Assembly: GCF_043555985.1 (NCBI RefSeq)
Contig: NZ_JBIGIC010000013.1
Location: forward strand, 149,998-213,997
Direction of reading: 5' to 3'
DNA length: 64,000 bases
Source: Pelomonas candidula
Lineage (GTDB): Bacteria > Pseudomonadota > Gammaproteobacteria > Burkholderiales > Burkholderiaceae_C
Shown here: positions 27,818 to 37,102 of the stretch, one piece after another
How the letters are laid out: each line of letters begins with the position of its first letter
How positions within the stretch are numbered: the first letter of the stretch is position 1
Program-made: the position numbers and the translations under genes
The notes under the pieces: model-generated
Databases searched by the model: none
What the model was told of the DNA's origin: nothing
What the model saw: only the letters and a program-made list of their open reading frames with translations

Positions 27818-28449
27818 GATCGCCCCCGTTCAGTTCTCGCGTGCTCCACCGCATACCGGATCAGCTCCGCCTGTCCGTCGAGGTCCAACTTTCGCTTGAT
27901 GCTCTGCCGGTGCGCCTCCACGGTGCGCACGCTCAAGTCCAGGTCGCGGGCGATCTGCTTGCTGGACGCGCCCTGCCCCAGCTTGCTGAGGATCTCGCTC
28001 TCTCGCGGCGTCAGCACGGGTTTGGGGGCCTGGCCGCGGAACAGCCGGCCCGACACGGCGGCGCTGAGGAAGGTGCCGCCAGCCGCCACCGCGTCGATGG
28101 CCGACACGATCTCGGTCGCCGGCGCGTCCTTCAGCACATAGCCGCGCGCGCCGGCCTGCAGCGCGCGCTGCACGTACTCGGGGTTGTCGTACATGCTGAA
28201 CATCAGCAGCTTGATGGCCGGCTGCGCCGCCAGCATCTCGGCGCCCAGTGCGATGCCGTTGACGTCCTTCAGCCCCACGTCCATCAGCACAACGTCGGGC
28301 GACGTGCGGCTCAGCTGCTCCAGCGCTTCATCGCGGGTGCCCGCCTCGCCCACGACCTCGAAGCGCGGCACGGCGGCCAGGCGTGCGACCAGGCCTTCGC
28401 GCACCATCGGGTGGTCATCGACGAGCAGGATGCGGATCGGGGTGGTCAT
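27814..28449 (-). CDS. NarL/FixJ-family response regulator
   Basis: A 211-residue regulator. The receiver domain covers 1-120, with the acidic pair Asp11-Asp12 and phosphoacceptor Asp57 in VVLMDVGL, and Lys in YVLKDAPA. The LuxR-type helix-turn-helix is at about 145-205 (LTPRESEILSKLGQG, then SKQIARDLDLSVRTVEAHR). Its ATG overlaps the sensor kinase stop by four bases. It should be phosphorylated by that kinase. Targets are not visible. Confidence 0.94.
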   Translation of the reverse strand: MTTPIRILLVDDHPMVREGLVARLAAVPRFEVVGEAGTRDEALEQLSRTSPDVVLMDVGLKDVNGIALGAEMLAAQPAIKLLMFSMYDNPEYVQRALQAGARGYVLKDAPATEIVSAIDAVAAGGTFLSAAVSGRLFRGQAPKPVLTPRESEILSKLGQGASSKQIARDLDLSVRTVEAHRQSIKRKLDLDGQAELIRYAVEHARTERGRS

Positions 28450-29813
28450 GCAGCGGCGCGGGCCAGGTCGGAGGCCGACAGTTTGACCGCAAGCCGGCAA
28501 CCCAGGCCCGGCGACGTGACGAGGCTCAGCCGCGCACCCAGCGCGTCGGCCCGCTCGCGCATGCTGCGCAGGCCCAGGCCGCGGTCGGCCACGGCCTGGG
28601 CGGCGTCGGCGTCGAAGCCCTGGCCGTCGTCCTTCACCTCCAGCGCCAGGCCGCCGTCGTGCTCGAAGCGCAGCGTCACCGCCACGACGGTCGCATGCGC
28701 GTGGCGGGCCGCGTTGTTCAGCGCCTCCTGGGCGATGCGGAACAGCGCCGTGTTGACGGCCTCGGGCAGGCCCACTTCCTCGCCTTGAACGGCAGCCGTG
28801 TAGTGCGTGCCGCCCGCGGCGTCGAACTCGCCGGCCAGGTGCTGCAGCGCGGCCGGCAAACCCAGCGTGTCCAGCAGCGCTGGCCGCAGCGCGTGCGACA
28901 GGTGGCGCACCTCGGCCAGCGTGCTGTTCAGGCGCTTCAGCGCCAGCTCCTGCAGCCGCGCGGCGCCGGCCGGCTCGTGCTGGGCCGATTCGATGAGCAG
29001 CTTGGTCGCAACCAGCGCCTGGCTGACGCCGTCGTGCAGTTCGCGGGCCAGCCGCGCGCGTTCGTCTTCCTGGCTCTGCACGACCTCGCGGGCCAGCGCG
29101 CGCAGCTTGGCCTCGGCGCTGCGATGCTCGCTGAGGTTGAGCGCCAGCGCGCCGGCGCTGATCAGCGCGACACCGAGCACGGCGACGGCGCCCACCCACA
29201 GCAGCGTCGTCGTGATGTTCTGGCGCGCGCCGCGTTCCAGCTCGGCCATCGTCGCCTCGATGCCGTCCAGGTACAGCCCCGTGCCCAGCATCCAGTTCCA
29301 CTCGGGCACGGCGACGACGTAACCCAGCTTGGGCGCCAGCAGGCTGCTGGACGGCTTGCGCCACAGGTACTCCACGTAGCCGCCGCCCGCCTTCGCCTTG
29401 CCGATGAGCTGCTGGATGGTGGGCCGACCCTGCGGGTCGCGCAGCTCCCACAGGTTCTGCCCCAGCAGCTCGGGCTGGCGCGAATGCATCAACACGCGGC
29501 CGTCCAGCGAGTAGACGAAGAAATAGCCGTCCGGCCCGTAGTCCAGCGACGACAGCAGCTGCAACGCCCGCTGCGGCCCGTCGGGCTGGCCCAGCAGCGG
29601 CTTGACGGTACTGACGGCCAGGTCAACGTAGTGCTTCAGCTCGGTGCGGCGCGCGTCCATGTAGCTGGCGCGCACCAGCGCCTGCTCACGCGCGGCCAGC
29701 TCGCGCTCCTGCTGGCGAACGGCCAGCGCGATCAGCGCCAGCGAGGCCATCAGCGGCAGCAGGGCCAGCAGGACGAAGCGGCCCCGCAGGGACAGGGCCG
29801 CCCAGGCTTTCAT
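28446..29813 (-). CDS. Membrane sensor histidine kinase with extracytoplasmic Cache domain
   Basis: A 455-residue kinase. TM1 is at about 10-30, then a single-Cache sensor (about 40-180; DYGPDGYFFVYSLDGRVLMH-type segment). TM2 is at about 200-222, followed by a HisKA_3 dimerisation domain with His260 in ARELHDGVSQ, and HATPase_c with DDGQGFD and GLGLRSMRERA. It is the partner of the overlapping response-regulator gene. ATG at 29813 is preferred because it overlaps the tricorn gene stop (TGATG), giving a continuous operon. Confidence 0.93.
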   Translation of the reverse strand: MKAWAALSLRGRFVLLALLPLMASLALIALAVRQQERELAAREQALVRASYMDARRTELKHYVDLAVSTVKPLLGQPDGPQRALQLLSSLDYGPDGYFFVYSLDGRVLMHSRQPELLGQNLWELRDPQGRPTIQQLIGKAKAGGGYVEYLWRKPSSSLLAPKLGYVVAVPEWNWMLGTGLYLDGIEATMAELERGARQNITTTLLWVGAVAVLGVALISAGALALNLSEHRSAEAKLRALAREVVQSQEDERARLARELHDGVSQALVATKLLIESAQHEPAGAARLQELALKRLNSTLAEVRHLSHALRPALLDTLGLPAALQHLAGEFDAAGGTHYTAAVQGEEVGLPEAVNTALFRIAQEALNNAARHAHATVVAVTLRFEHDGGLALEVKDDGQGFDADAAQAVADRGLGLRSMRERADALGARLSLVTSPGLGCRLAVKLSASDLARAAA

Positions 29814-32800
29814 CAGCGTCCCAACGTCGCCGGAGCCGGCGCCGTCTTGCGCTGGATGGGCTTCCACGTCTCCAGCCGCTTCAGCACATCGGCAATCGCC
29901 GCGTCCAGTTGCGTGTCATCGCCGCGGTTGACGGCGGCGGGGTCCAGCTCGACATCGACGTCCGGCGACACGCCCTCGTTCTCGACGCGCCACTCGCCGT
30001 CCGGCGTGTAGAAGCGGAAGAACGGCACGGTCAGGAAGGCACCGTCGATGAGCGGCGGGTTCGTCGAGATGCCGATCAGGCCGCCCCACGTGCGCTTGCC
30101 GATCAGCGGCCCCAGGCCCACGCGCTTGAAGGCATACGGCATGAAGTCGCCGCCGGAGCCGGCGTCCTGGTCGATCAGCATGGCCTTGGGGCCATAGATG
30201 GCGCCGCCCGGCGTGTCGAAGACGAGGCCGTCGCGGTCCTTCCAGCTGGCCAGGTAGGGGCGGCTCAGCAGTTCGGTCACGTAGTTGGCCGCCTGGCCGC
30301 CGCTGTTCCTGCGGTCGTCCACGATGAGCGCCTGCTTGTCGATCTGCGCGAAGAACATGCGGTTGAAGTGCTCGAAGCCCTGGTCGGCCGTGTCGGGCAT
30401 GTAGACATAGGCGATCTTGCCACCGCTCTTCTCCTGCACCTTCCTGCGGTTGCCCTCGATCCACGCCCAGCGGCGCAGCTGAGCTTCGCTGGCGATGGGC
30501 TCGACGGTGATGTCGCGGCGCCCCTTCCCGGCGGCGTCCTGCGCGACGGCGATCGCGACCTGCTTGCCGACTGTGTTCTCCAGCAGTGCGTAGAGGTTGG
30601 TCTTGCTGTCCAGCGCCTGGCCGCCGATGGCGAGGATGAAGTCACCCTCCTTCACGCCCAGCCCCGGCACTGCCAGCGGCGAGCGCAGGTTGGGGTTGAG
30701 GCGGTCGCCGGCGTAGAGCTTCGCGATGCGGTAGCGGCCCTGCTCGACGCTGAAGTCCGCGCCCAGCAGGCCGACAGCCACGCGCGCCTCCTGGTGCACG
30801 TCGCCGCCGCCGGTGCGGTTGTGGCCCACCTGCAGCTCGCCGATCATCTGCACCAGCAGGTCGTTCAGGTCCTCACGGCGCTGCACATGCGCCAGCTGCG
30901 GCAGGTAGCGGTTGTAAACGCCCTGCCAGTCCAGCCCGTGCAGCGCCGGGTCGTAGAAGAACTCCTTCTCCATCCACCAGGCCTCGTCGAAGATCTGCTT
31001 CCACTCGGCACGCGGGTCGATGCGGGCGCGCAGGCCGGACAGGTCCAGCGCCTTGCTTTCGCCCTTGTCGTTGGCGTCGCCGACCTCCAGCCCGCCGCCC
31101 GCCACGGTCAGCAGCAGCTTCTTGTGGTCCTCGCTCAGCGAGAAGTTCGCGACGCCCGCCTTCAGCATCTTGGGCTTGCGCTCCTCGAAGTCGAAGCGCC
31201 ACAACTCGGCCGTCGCGTTGCGCTCGGCCTGCGGGGGCTCGGCGCTGGCGCCGGGCTGCGGATGCTGCAGGTAGAACAGCGCGCCGTCCGACGCGACGGA
31301 AAGGCTGTCGTAGTTGCGCTCGGCCACCGGCAGCGCCACCAGGCGCTCATCCAGGCCGTCGAAGTCGATGCGCACGGGCTTGACCTTGCCCTCCTTCTTG
31401 CCGTCGTCCTTCTTGCCGTCCTCCTTCTTCGCGTCGGCCTTGGCAGGCGCCTTCGCGTCGGGCTTGCCGTCGTCTTTTTTATCGTCCTTCTTTTCGTCCT
31501 TCTTATCGTCCTCGTCACCGGTCCGCGGGGCCAGCGGCGACTTGCCGTCGGCAGCCAGCACCAGCGCGTACAGGCCGACGCGACGCGGGCGTTCCTGCGT
31601 CGACAGGTCCAGCCCGACCTGGCTGGGACCGGAGTTGATGGAAGCCGTGAAGTACAGATAGCCGCCATCGGCCGAGAAGACCGGGCTGCCGGCATGCGAG
31701 AGGCCGTCCGTCACCGCATGGTTGCGGCCCGTGCTCAGGTCATGCAGCCAGATGCGGCCGAAATGGTTCTCCCCCGACACCGTGTAGGCCAGCCAGCGGC
31801 TGTCGGGCGAGAAGGACACCTCCGTGCCGTTGCGGCGCTGGTCGGTCGCGATCTTGGCCAACTGGCCGCGCTGCGGGCCGGCCTTCAGGCTCAGCGTGTA
31901 GAGGTTGAGGTGGTTGTCCAGCAGCACCAGCGTGTGGCCGTCGGGCGACCAGTCGGCCAGCGTGAAATAACCCTCCTTGGGCAGCAGGAAGGTTTCCTTC
32001 GCGCCCAGGCCGGTTTGGGCTTGCAGCACCAGCTCGTGGCGCATGCCGGGGGCGTCGGAGAGGTAGGCGACGCGCTGGCCGTCGGGGCTCCACAGCGCGT
32101 CCTTCTCGCGCACGCCGGACGTCTGCGTCAGGTTGCGCACGCTGCCGTCCTTGACCGGCACCGTGAACACCTCGCCGCGTGCGCTGACGACCACGCGCTT
32201 GCCGGTGGCCGACAGGCGGGCCGAGGTCTGGGCCTGGCTGGCATCCTTCCACTGCGGGCGGGCCTGGGGCGCAATGCTGTCGAGCTGGATGTCCAGCACC
32301 TTGGGCTCTCCACCGGCCAGGTCGATCTGCTTGATGCGGCCGCCACTTTCGTAGACCAGCGTCGTGCCGGTGGCGTCGACGCTGCGCACGTCCCACTGTG
32401 TCTCGTGCGTCAGCTGGCGCAACTGCTTGGTGGCCGGGTTGAACGCGAACAGGTTGGCCGCACCATCGGCCCGGTCGGAAATGAAGACGACCTCGCCGCC
32501 CGCCCACACCGGGGCCGAGTCGGTCGCGTTGACGTGGGGAATCTGCTCCCACTTCTGGCTCGCCATGTCCATGATCCACACCGGCGGCGTCGAGCCGCCA
32601 CGGCTCTGGCGCCAGCCGCTGGGGCCGGCATAGGCGGCGTTGTACGGCCGGTAGGCCAGCCGCTTGCCGTCGGCCGACCAGGCGCCTTCGTAGGCCACGG
32701 CCTTCATGACCTGCTTCTCGTAGCCGCCGTCGACGCTGACCTCGTAGAGCTGGTTGCTGCGGTTGTTCAGCACCTCGCGCGGCGACGCGAACAGCACGCG

Positions 32801-33169
32801 CTTGCCGTCCGGGCTCCAGCCGCTGACGACGTCCGGCGTGGGGTGCCAGGTGAGGCGCTTCGGCTGCCCGCCGTCCACGCCGATGACGTAGACGTCGGTG
32901 TTGCCGTCGTAGCTGGCCGAGAACGCGATCTGCCGGCCGTCCGGCGAGAAGCGCGGCGCGAACTCGCTGGCCGCATGGCTGGTCAGGCGCCGGGCGTTGC
33001 CACCGGACCGGTCGGCCAGCCACAGGTCGCCGGCGTAGACGAAGGCCAGGTGGTCCTTGGAAACGGCGGGCTGGCGCAGCATCAGCGTCGATTCGGCTGC
33101 GTTGGCCGCCGGCACGGCCAGGCTGGAGGTCATCCACACCAGGGCCAGGGCGAGTCGTGTCAGGGTCAT
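29813..33169 (-). CDS. Tricorn-like S41-family protease with beta-propeller and PDZ domains
   Basis: An 1118-residue exported protein. The signal peptide is about 1-25 (ends ANAA). Two TolB/PD40-type propellers cover about 30-640 (units such as FSPDGRQIAFSAS, WSPDGKRVLFAS). A Lys/Asp/Ala-rich low-complexity linker lies near 555-600. A core domain, a PDZ domain (about 850-935) and an S41 protease domain follow, with nucleophile Ser1005 in AGSGGDFMPY. It probably degrades peptides in the periplasm. It is the first gene of a minus-strand operon that continues into the kinase with one base of overlap. Confidence 0.92.
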   Translation of the reverse strand: MTLTRLALALVWMTSSLAVPAANAAESTLMLRQPAVSKDHLAFVYAGDLWLADRSGGNARRLTSHAASEFAPRFSPDGRQIAFSASYDGNTDVYVIGVDGGQPKRLTWHPTPDVVSGWSPDGKRVLFASPREVLNNRSNQLYEVSVDGGYEKQVMKAVAYEGAWSADGKRLAYRPYNAAYAGPSGWRQSRGGSTPPVWIMDMASQKWEQIPHVNATDSAPVWAGGEVVFISDRADGAANLFAFNPATKQLRQLTHETQWDVRSVDATGTTLVYESGGRIKQIDLAGGEPKVLDIQLDSIAPQARPQWKDASQAQTSARLSATGKRVVVSARGEVFTVPVKDGSVRNLTQTSGVREKDALWSPDGQRVAYLSDAPGMRHELVLQAQTGLGAKETFLLPKEGYFTLADWSPDGHTLVLLDNHLNLYTLSLKAGPQRGQLAKIATDQRRNGTEVSFSPDSRWLAYTVSGENHFGRIWLHDLSTGRNHAVTDGLSHAGSPVFSADGGYLYFTASINSGPSQVGLDLSTQERPRRVGLYALVLAADGKSPLAPRTGDEDDKKDEKKDDKKDDGKPDAKAPAKADAKKEDGKKDDGKKEGKVKPVRIDFDGLDERLVALPVAERNYDSLSVASDGALFYLQHPQPGASAEPPQAERNATAELWRFDFEERKPKMLKAGVANFSLSEDHKKLLLTVAGGGLEVGDANDKGESKALDLSGLRARIDPRAEWKQIFDEAWWMEKEFFYDPALHGLDWQGVYNRYLPQLAHVQRREDLNDLLVQMIGELQVGHNRTGGGDVHQEARVAVGLLGADFSVEQGRYRIAKLYAGDRLNPNLRSPLAVPGLGVKEGDFILAIGGQALDSKTNLYALLENTVGKQVAIAVAQDAAGKGRRDITVEPIASEAQLRRWAWIEGNRRKVQEKSGGKIAYVYMPDTADQGFEHFNRMFFAQIDKQALIVDDRRNSGGQAANYVTELLSRPYLASWKDRDGLVFDTPGGAIYGPKAMLIDQDAGSGGDFMPYAFKRVGLGPLIGKRTWGGLIGISTNPPLIDGAFLTVPFFRFYTPDGEWRVENEGVSPDVDVELDPAAVNRGDDTQLDAAIADVLKRLETWKPIQRKTAPAPATLGR

Positions 33170-33232
33170 CGGGATCTCCGATCAAGTCGCAAAACGCGCG
33201 ACTCTAGACCCGAACTGCGGGGGACCTGAAAG

Positions 33233-33889
33233 TCAGGTCGTCGAGCGCTTGAGGCGCCCCTTCAGGCTGCCGGCAATGACGATCAGCCCGGGGATGAGGA
33301 TCATGGCCCAGATGATCTTGTCCAGGTTGGTCTTGACCCACGGCACATTGCCGAACAGGTAGCCGACGAGCGTGACGCCGCAGACCCACAGCGCACCGCC
33401 CGTCACGTCGTAGAACGTGAACTTGCGCCGCGTCATCTGCGCCACGCCGGCAACGAAGGGCGCGAAGGTGCGCAGGAAGGGCATGAAGCGCGCCGCGATG
33501 ATCGTGAAGCCGCCGTACTTCTCGTAGAAGGCATGGGCCTTGTCGAAGGCCGCCTTGTTGAAGACCCTTGAGTCCTCCCACTGGAACACGCGCGGCCCGA
33601 AGTAGCGGCCGATCGTGTAGTTGCTCTGGTTGCCGAGGATGGCCGCGGCCGTCAGCAGCGCCATAGACGTTCCCAGGTCCATCAGTCCCACGCCGCACAT
33701 CGCTCCGACGACGAACAGCAGCGAGTCCCCCGGCAGGAAGGGCATCACGACGACGCCGGTCTCCACGAAGATGATGAGGAACAGCAGCGCGTACACCCAG
33801 GCACCGTAGGCCTGGACGAAGCTGGCCAGGTGCTGGTCCACGTGGAGGATGAAGTCGATCAGGAAGTGCAACAAGTCCATGAAGGCCAT
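33233..33889 (-). CDS. DedA-family membrane protein
   Basis: A 218-residue polytopic membrane protein of the DedA/SNARE-associated family. It contains FVETGVVVMPFLPGDSLLF, GRYFGPRVF and RFMPFLRTFAPFVAG, the conserved membrane-embedded acidic and arginine residues of the family. DedA proteins are half-size lipid carriers, with undecaprenyl-phosphate recycling shown for some. A start at 33880 (second Met) is equally possible. It lies 63 bases upstream of the tricorn-like gene in the same direction. Confidence 0.92.
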   Translation of the reverse strand: MAFMDLLHFLIDFILHVDQHLASFVQAYGAWVYALLFLIIFVETGVVVMPFLPGDSLLFVVGAMCGVGLMDLGTSMALLTAAAILGNQSNYTIGRYFGPRVFQWEDSRVFNKAAFDKAHAFYEKYGGFTIIAARFMPFLRTFAPFVAGVAQMTRRKFTFYDVTGGALWVCGVTLVGYLFGNVPWVKTNLDKIIWAMILIPGLIVIAGSLKGRLKRSTT

Positions 33890-33930
33890 TATCCCGACGC
33901 CTTGATGACACGCCGCCGATAATCCGGCGG

Positions 33931-35802
33931 ATGGATGTGTCCCTGCCAGAAGAAGTCGCCCCGCCCCGCGTCATCCGCGAACTGCCCGATGAGCTGATCA
34001 GCCAGATCGCCGCCGGCGAGGTGGTCGAGCGGCCGGCTTCGGTGGTGCGCGAGCTGGTCGACAACGCGCTGGACGCTGGCGCCAGGAACATCCAGGTCAA
34101 GCTGATGGCCGGCGGCGTGCGCGCCATCGTCGTGGAGGATGACGGCTGCGGCATTCCGGTGGCGCAGCTGCCGCTGGCGCTCAAGCGCCACGCGACCAGC
34201 AAGATCGCCAGCCTGCACGACCTCGAATCCGTCGCGACGATGGGCTTCCGCGGCGAGGCGCTGGCGGCGATCTCGTCGGTGTCGGACATGGCCATCGCGT
34301 CCCGCACGGCCGCCGACGCCCACGCCCACCGGCTGGACGCCCGCAGCGGCGAGCTGCAACCGGCCGCCCGCGCGCGCGGCACCAGCATCGAGGTGCGCGA
34401 GCTGTTCTTCTCGACGCCCGCGCGCCGCAAGTTCCTCAAGACCGACGCCACCGAGCTGGCCCATTGCGTGGAGGCCGTGCGCCGCCACGCGCTGGCGCGG
34501 CCCGACGTGGGCTTCGCGATCTGGCACGAGGGCAAGCTCGTCGACCAGTGGCGCGCCGCCTCCAGCGACCAGCGCATCGCCGACGTGCTGGGCGAAGACT
34601 TCATCGCCGACAGCCGCGCCTTCGAGCACAGCGCCGGCCCGCTGGCACTCACCGGCCGCGCCGGCCTGCCCGAAGCCGCGCGCTCGCGGTCCGACCAGCA
34701 GTACGTCTGGGTCAACGGCCGCTACGTGCGCGACAAGCTCATCAGCCACGCCATCCGCTCCGCCTACGAGGACGTGCTGCACGGGCAGCGCCAGCCCAGC
34801 TACGTGCTGTTCATCGAGATCGCGCCCGAACTGGTGGACGTCAACGTGCACCCGACCAAGATCGAGGTGCGCTTCCGCGACGGCCGTGCCATCCACCAGT
34901 CGGTGCGCCGCGCCTTCATCGACGCACTCGCGCAGTCGCGCAGCGCCGAGGCCGCCAGCGCGGAGCCCATCGAGTCGGCCATGGCGCCGCTGGCCTTCGA
35001 GCCGACGATGCCGGCCACGCTCTACGTCTCCGAGCCGCGCCAGACCTATACCGCGCCCGCCTACGTGCCGCCGGTGCCGGCCACGGCCGAGCAGGTGCGG
35101 TTGTCGCTCGTGCAGCACGAGGCGCTGTGGCAACCGGCCAGACCCGTCGTGCCCACGTCGCTGCCGGACACGCGGCCCGCGCCGCTGGTCGACCTGCCCG
35201 AGCTGTCGAAGAAGGACGACTGGCCGCTGGGCCGCGCCATCGCGCAGATCCAGGGCGTCTACATCCTGGCCGAGAACCGGCAGGGCCTGGTCATCGTCGA
35301 CATGCACGCGGCGCACGAGCGCGTCGTCTACGAGCGGCTGAAGGCACGGCTCGGCTCGACAACCATCGAAAGCCAGCCGCTGCTGATCCCCGTCAGCTTC
35401 GCCGCGACGGCCGAGGAGGTGGCCGCTGCCGAGCAGCATGCCGACACGCTGGCCCAGCTGGGCCTCGACGTGTCGCCGCTGTCCACGCACACGCTGGCCG
35501 TGCGCTCGCGCCCGGCGTTGCTGGCCGCCAGCGACCTCGTCGCGCTGACCCGCGAGCTGCTGGCCGAGATGGCCCAGTTCGACGCCAGCTCGGTGCTGGA
35601 GCGCGCCCAGCACGAGATCCTCGCGACGATGGCCTGCCACGGCGCCGTGCGCGCCAACCGACAGCTGACGCTGGACGAGATGAACGCGCTGCTGCGCGAC
35701 ATGGAAGCCACCGAACGCGCCGACCAGTGCAACCACGGCCGCCCCACCTGGCGACAGCTCGACATGAAAGAGCTGGACGCCCTTTTCCTGAGAGGCCGTT
35801 GA
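33931..35802 (+). CDS. mutL: DNA mismatch repair protein MutL
   Basis: A 623-residue MutL that couples MutS mismatch recognition to strand incision. The N-terminal GHKL ATPase shows IAAGEVVERPASVVRELVDN, DDGCGI and GFRGEALAAI. The transducer domain follows, then a variable linker (about 340-430) and the C-terminal dimerisation domain from about 430 (QGVYILAENRQGLVIVDMHA). I see no DQHA(x)2E(x)4E endonuclease motif in its usual form (here it reads VDMHAAHERVVYE), which resembles MutH-independent variants only partly. It leads a mutL-rlu-miaA operon. Confidence 0.96.
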   Translation: MDVSLPEEVAPPRVIRELPDELISQIAAGEVVERPASVVRELVDNALDAGARNIQVKLMAGGVRAIVVEDDGCGIPVAQLPLALKRHATSKIASLHDLESVATMGFRGEALAAISSVSDMAIASRTAADAHAHRLDARSGELQPAARARGTSIEVRELFFSTPARRKFLKTDATELAHCVEAVRRHALARPDVGFAIWHEGKLVDQWRAASSDQRIADVLGEDFIADSRAFEHSAGPLALTGRAGLPEAARSRSDQQYVWVNGRYVRDKLISHAIRSAYEDVLHGQRQPSYVLFIEIAPELVDVNVHPTKIEVRFRDGRAIHQSVRRAFIDALAQSRSAEAASAEPIESAMAPLAFEPTMPATLYVSEPRQTYTAPAYVPPVPATAEQVRLSLVQHEALWQPARPVVPTSLPDTRPAPLVDLPELSKKDDWPLGRAIAQIQGVYILAENRQGLVIVDMHAAHERVVYERLKARLGSTTIESQPLLIPVSFAATAEEVAAAEQHADTLAQLGLDVSPLSTHTLAVRSRPALLAASDLVALTRELLAEMAQFDASSVLERAQHEILATMACHGAVRANRQLTLDEMNALLRDMEATERADQCNHGRPTWRQLDMKELDALFLRGR

Positions 35803-35812
35803 GCCCAAGCCT

Positions 35813-37102
35813 ATGGCCACCATCACCCTGAAGGGCAAGCCCAAGCCCGCCGCCAAGACCCGCAACGCCGATGGCGAAAAGCGCGCCCCGGTGCGCGGCA
35901 AAGGCGTGTCCAAGCCACGCCCGACGCTCGCGAAGGCACAGGCCGAACGCGCCGAACGCGAGGAGCAGTTCCAGAAGGCACAGCAGCAGCGCAACGAACG
36001 CGCTGCGCCGCGCCGTGATGACCGCCCTGCCCGGCCGAAGGCCACCGGATTCAAGCCCGAGCGCCCGCCGCAAGGCGGCGAAGGCTTCCACCGCGATGAC
36101 CGCCCGGCCCGCCCGGGCCCGCGCCCCGGCGGCTTCCATCCCGACGGCCCACCGCGCGCGCAGCGGGGTGAGCCGGTGCGACGCAACGAGCACCGTGACG
36201 AACGCCCCGCCGACCGCCCGCGCGATGACCGCCCGCCGCGCGTCGACCAGCGCCGCATCGCCAACCGCGGCCCCGGCTTCGAGCCGCCACAGCGTCCGCA
36301 GCAACGGCTCAACCCGGCCCGCCAGGTCGACAGCGACGACGGCGACCGCCTGTCCAAGCGCATGAGCGAGCTGAAGCTCGCGTCGCGCCGCGAGGCCGAC
36401 GAATGGATTGCCGCCGGCTGGGTGCGCGTGAACGGCAAGGTCGCCGTGCTGGGCCAGCGCGTCGTCGGCGACGTGCAGATCGACATCGACCCCGCCGCCC
36501 GCCAGGCCCAGGCTGAGCTGGTCACCGTGCTGCTGCACAAGCCCATCGGCTACGTGTCCGGCCAGGCCGAGGACGGCTACGAGCCTGCCGTCGTGCTGTT
36601 CCAGCCCGAGAACCGCTGGAAGGACGACCCGTCCGGCATCAAGCCCCACCCCAACCATCACCGCCATCTCGCGCCCGCCGGCCGGCTGGACATCGACTCC
36701 ACCGGCCTGCTCGTGCTGACGCAGGACGGCCGCATCGCCAAGGCGCTGATCGGCGACGACTCTGACATCGAGAAGGAATACCTGGTACGCGTCGAGTTCG
36801 TCGCGCATGAGGTGCCCGAGGGCACGCTGCCCAACGCGGCGCTGGCGCCCGAGAAGCTCGCGCTGCTCAACCACGGCCTGGAGCTGGATGGCGAGCTGCT
36901 GAAGCCCGCCAAGGTCAGCTGGCAGAACGAGCAGCAGCTGCGCTTTGTGCTGCGCGAGGGCAAGAAGCGCCAGATCCGCCGCATGTGCGAGCTGGTCGGG
37001 TTGAAGGTCGTCGGCCTGAAGCGCGTGCGCATCGGCCGCATCCCGCTGGGCCATCTGCCGGTGGGCCAGTGGCGCTACCTCGCGCCGTGGGAGCGGTTCT
37101 GA
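35813..37102 (+). CDS. 23S rRNA pseudouridine synthase, RluF/RluB-like
   Basis: A 429-residue RsuA-family enzyme. The first about 175 residues are a disordered Arg/Pro/Asp-rich extension with repeated RDDRPAR-like units. An S4 RNA-binding domain follows (about 180-235, SELKLASRREADEWIAAGWV), then the catalytic domain with the Asp in PAGRLDIDSTGLLVLT and the late KKRQIRRM motif. The catalytic part looks closest to RluF (U2604). It starts 10 bases after mutL and its 3' end overlaps the miaA start. Confidence 0.88.
   Translation: MATITLKGKPKPAAKTRNADGEKRAPVRGKGVSKPRPTLAKAQAERAEREEQFQKAQQQRNERAAPRRDDRPARPKATGFKPERPPQGGEGFHRDDRPARPGPRPGGFHPDGPPRAQRGEPVRRNEHRDERPADRPRDDRPPRVDQRRIANRGPGFEPPQRPQQRLNPARQVDSDDGDRLSKRMSELKLASRREADEWIAAGWVRVNGKVAVLGQRVVGDVQIDIDPAARQAQAELVTVLLHKPIGYVSGQAEDGYEPAVVLFQPENRWKDDPSGIKPHPNHHRHLAPAGRLDIDSTGLLVLTQDGRIAKALIGDDSDIEKEYLVRVEFVAHEVPEGTLPNAALAPEKLALLNHGLELDGELLKPAKVSWQNEQQLRFVLREGKKRQIRRMCELVGLKVVGLKRVRIGRIPLGHLPVGQWRYLAPWERF

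Noticed and set aside
29909..33229. A 1106-codon plus-strand open frame
   Set aside because: It lies antisense to the tricorn-like gene, which has clear domains; long antisense frames are expected in DNA this GC-rich.
33889..36546. An 885-codon minus-strand open frame
   Set aside because: Antisense to mutL and the pseudouridine synthase gene, both certain.
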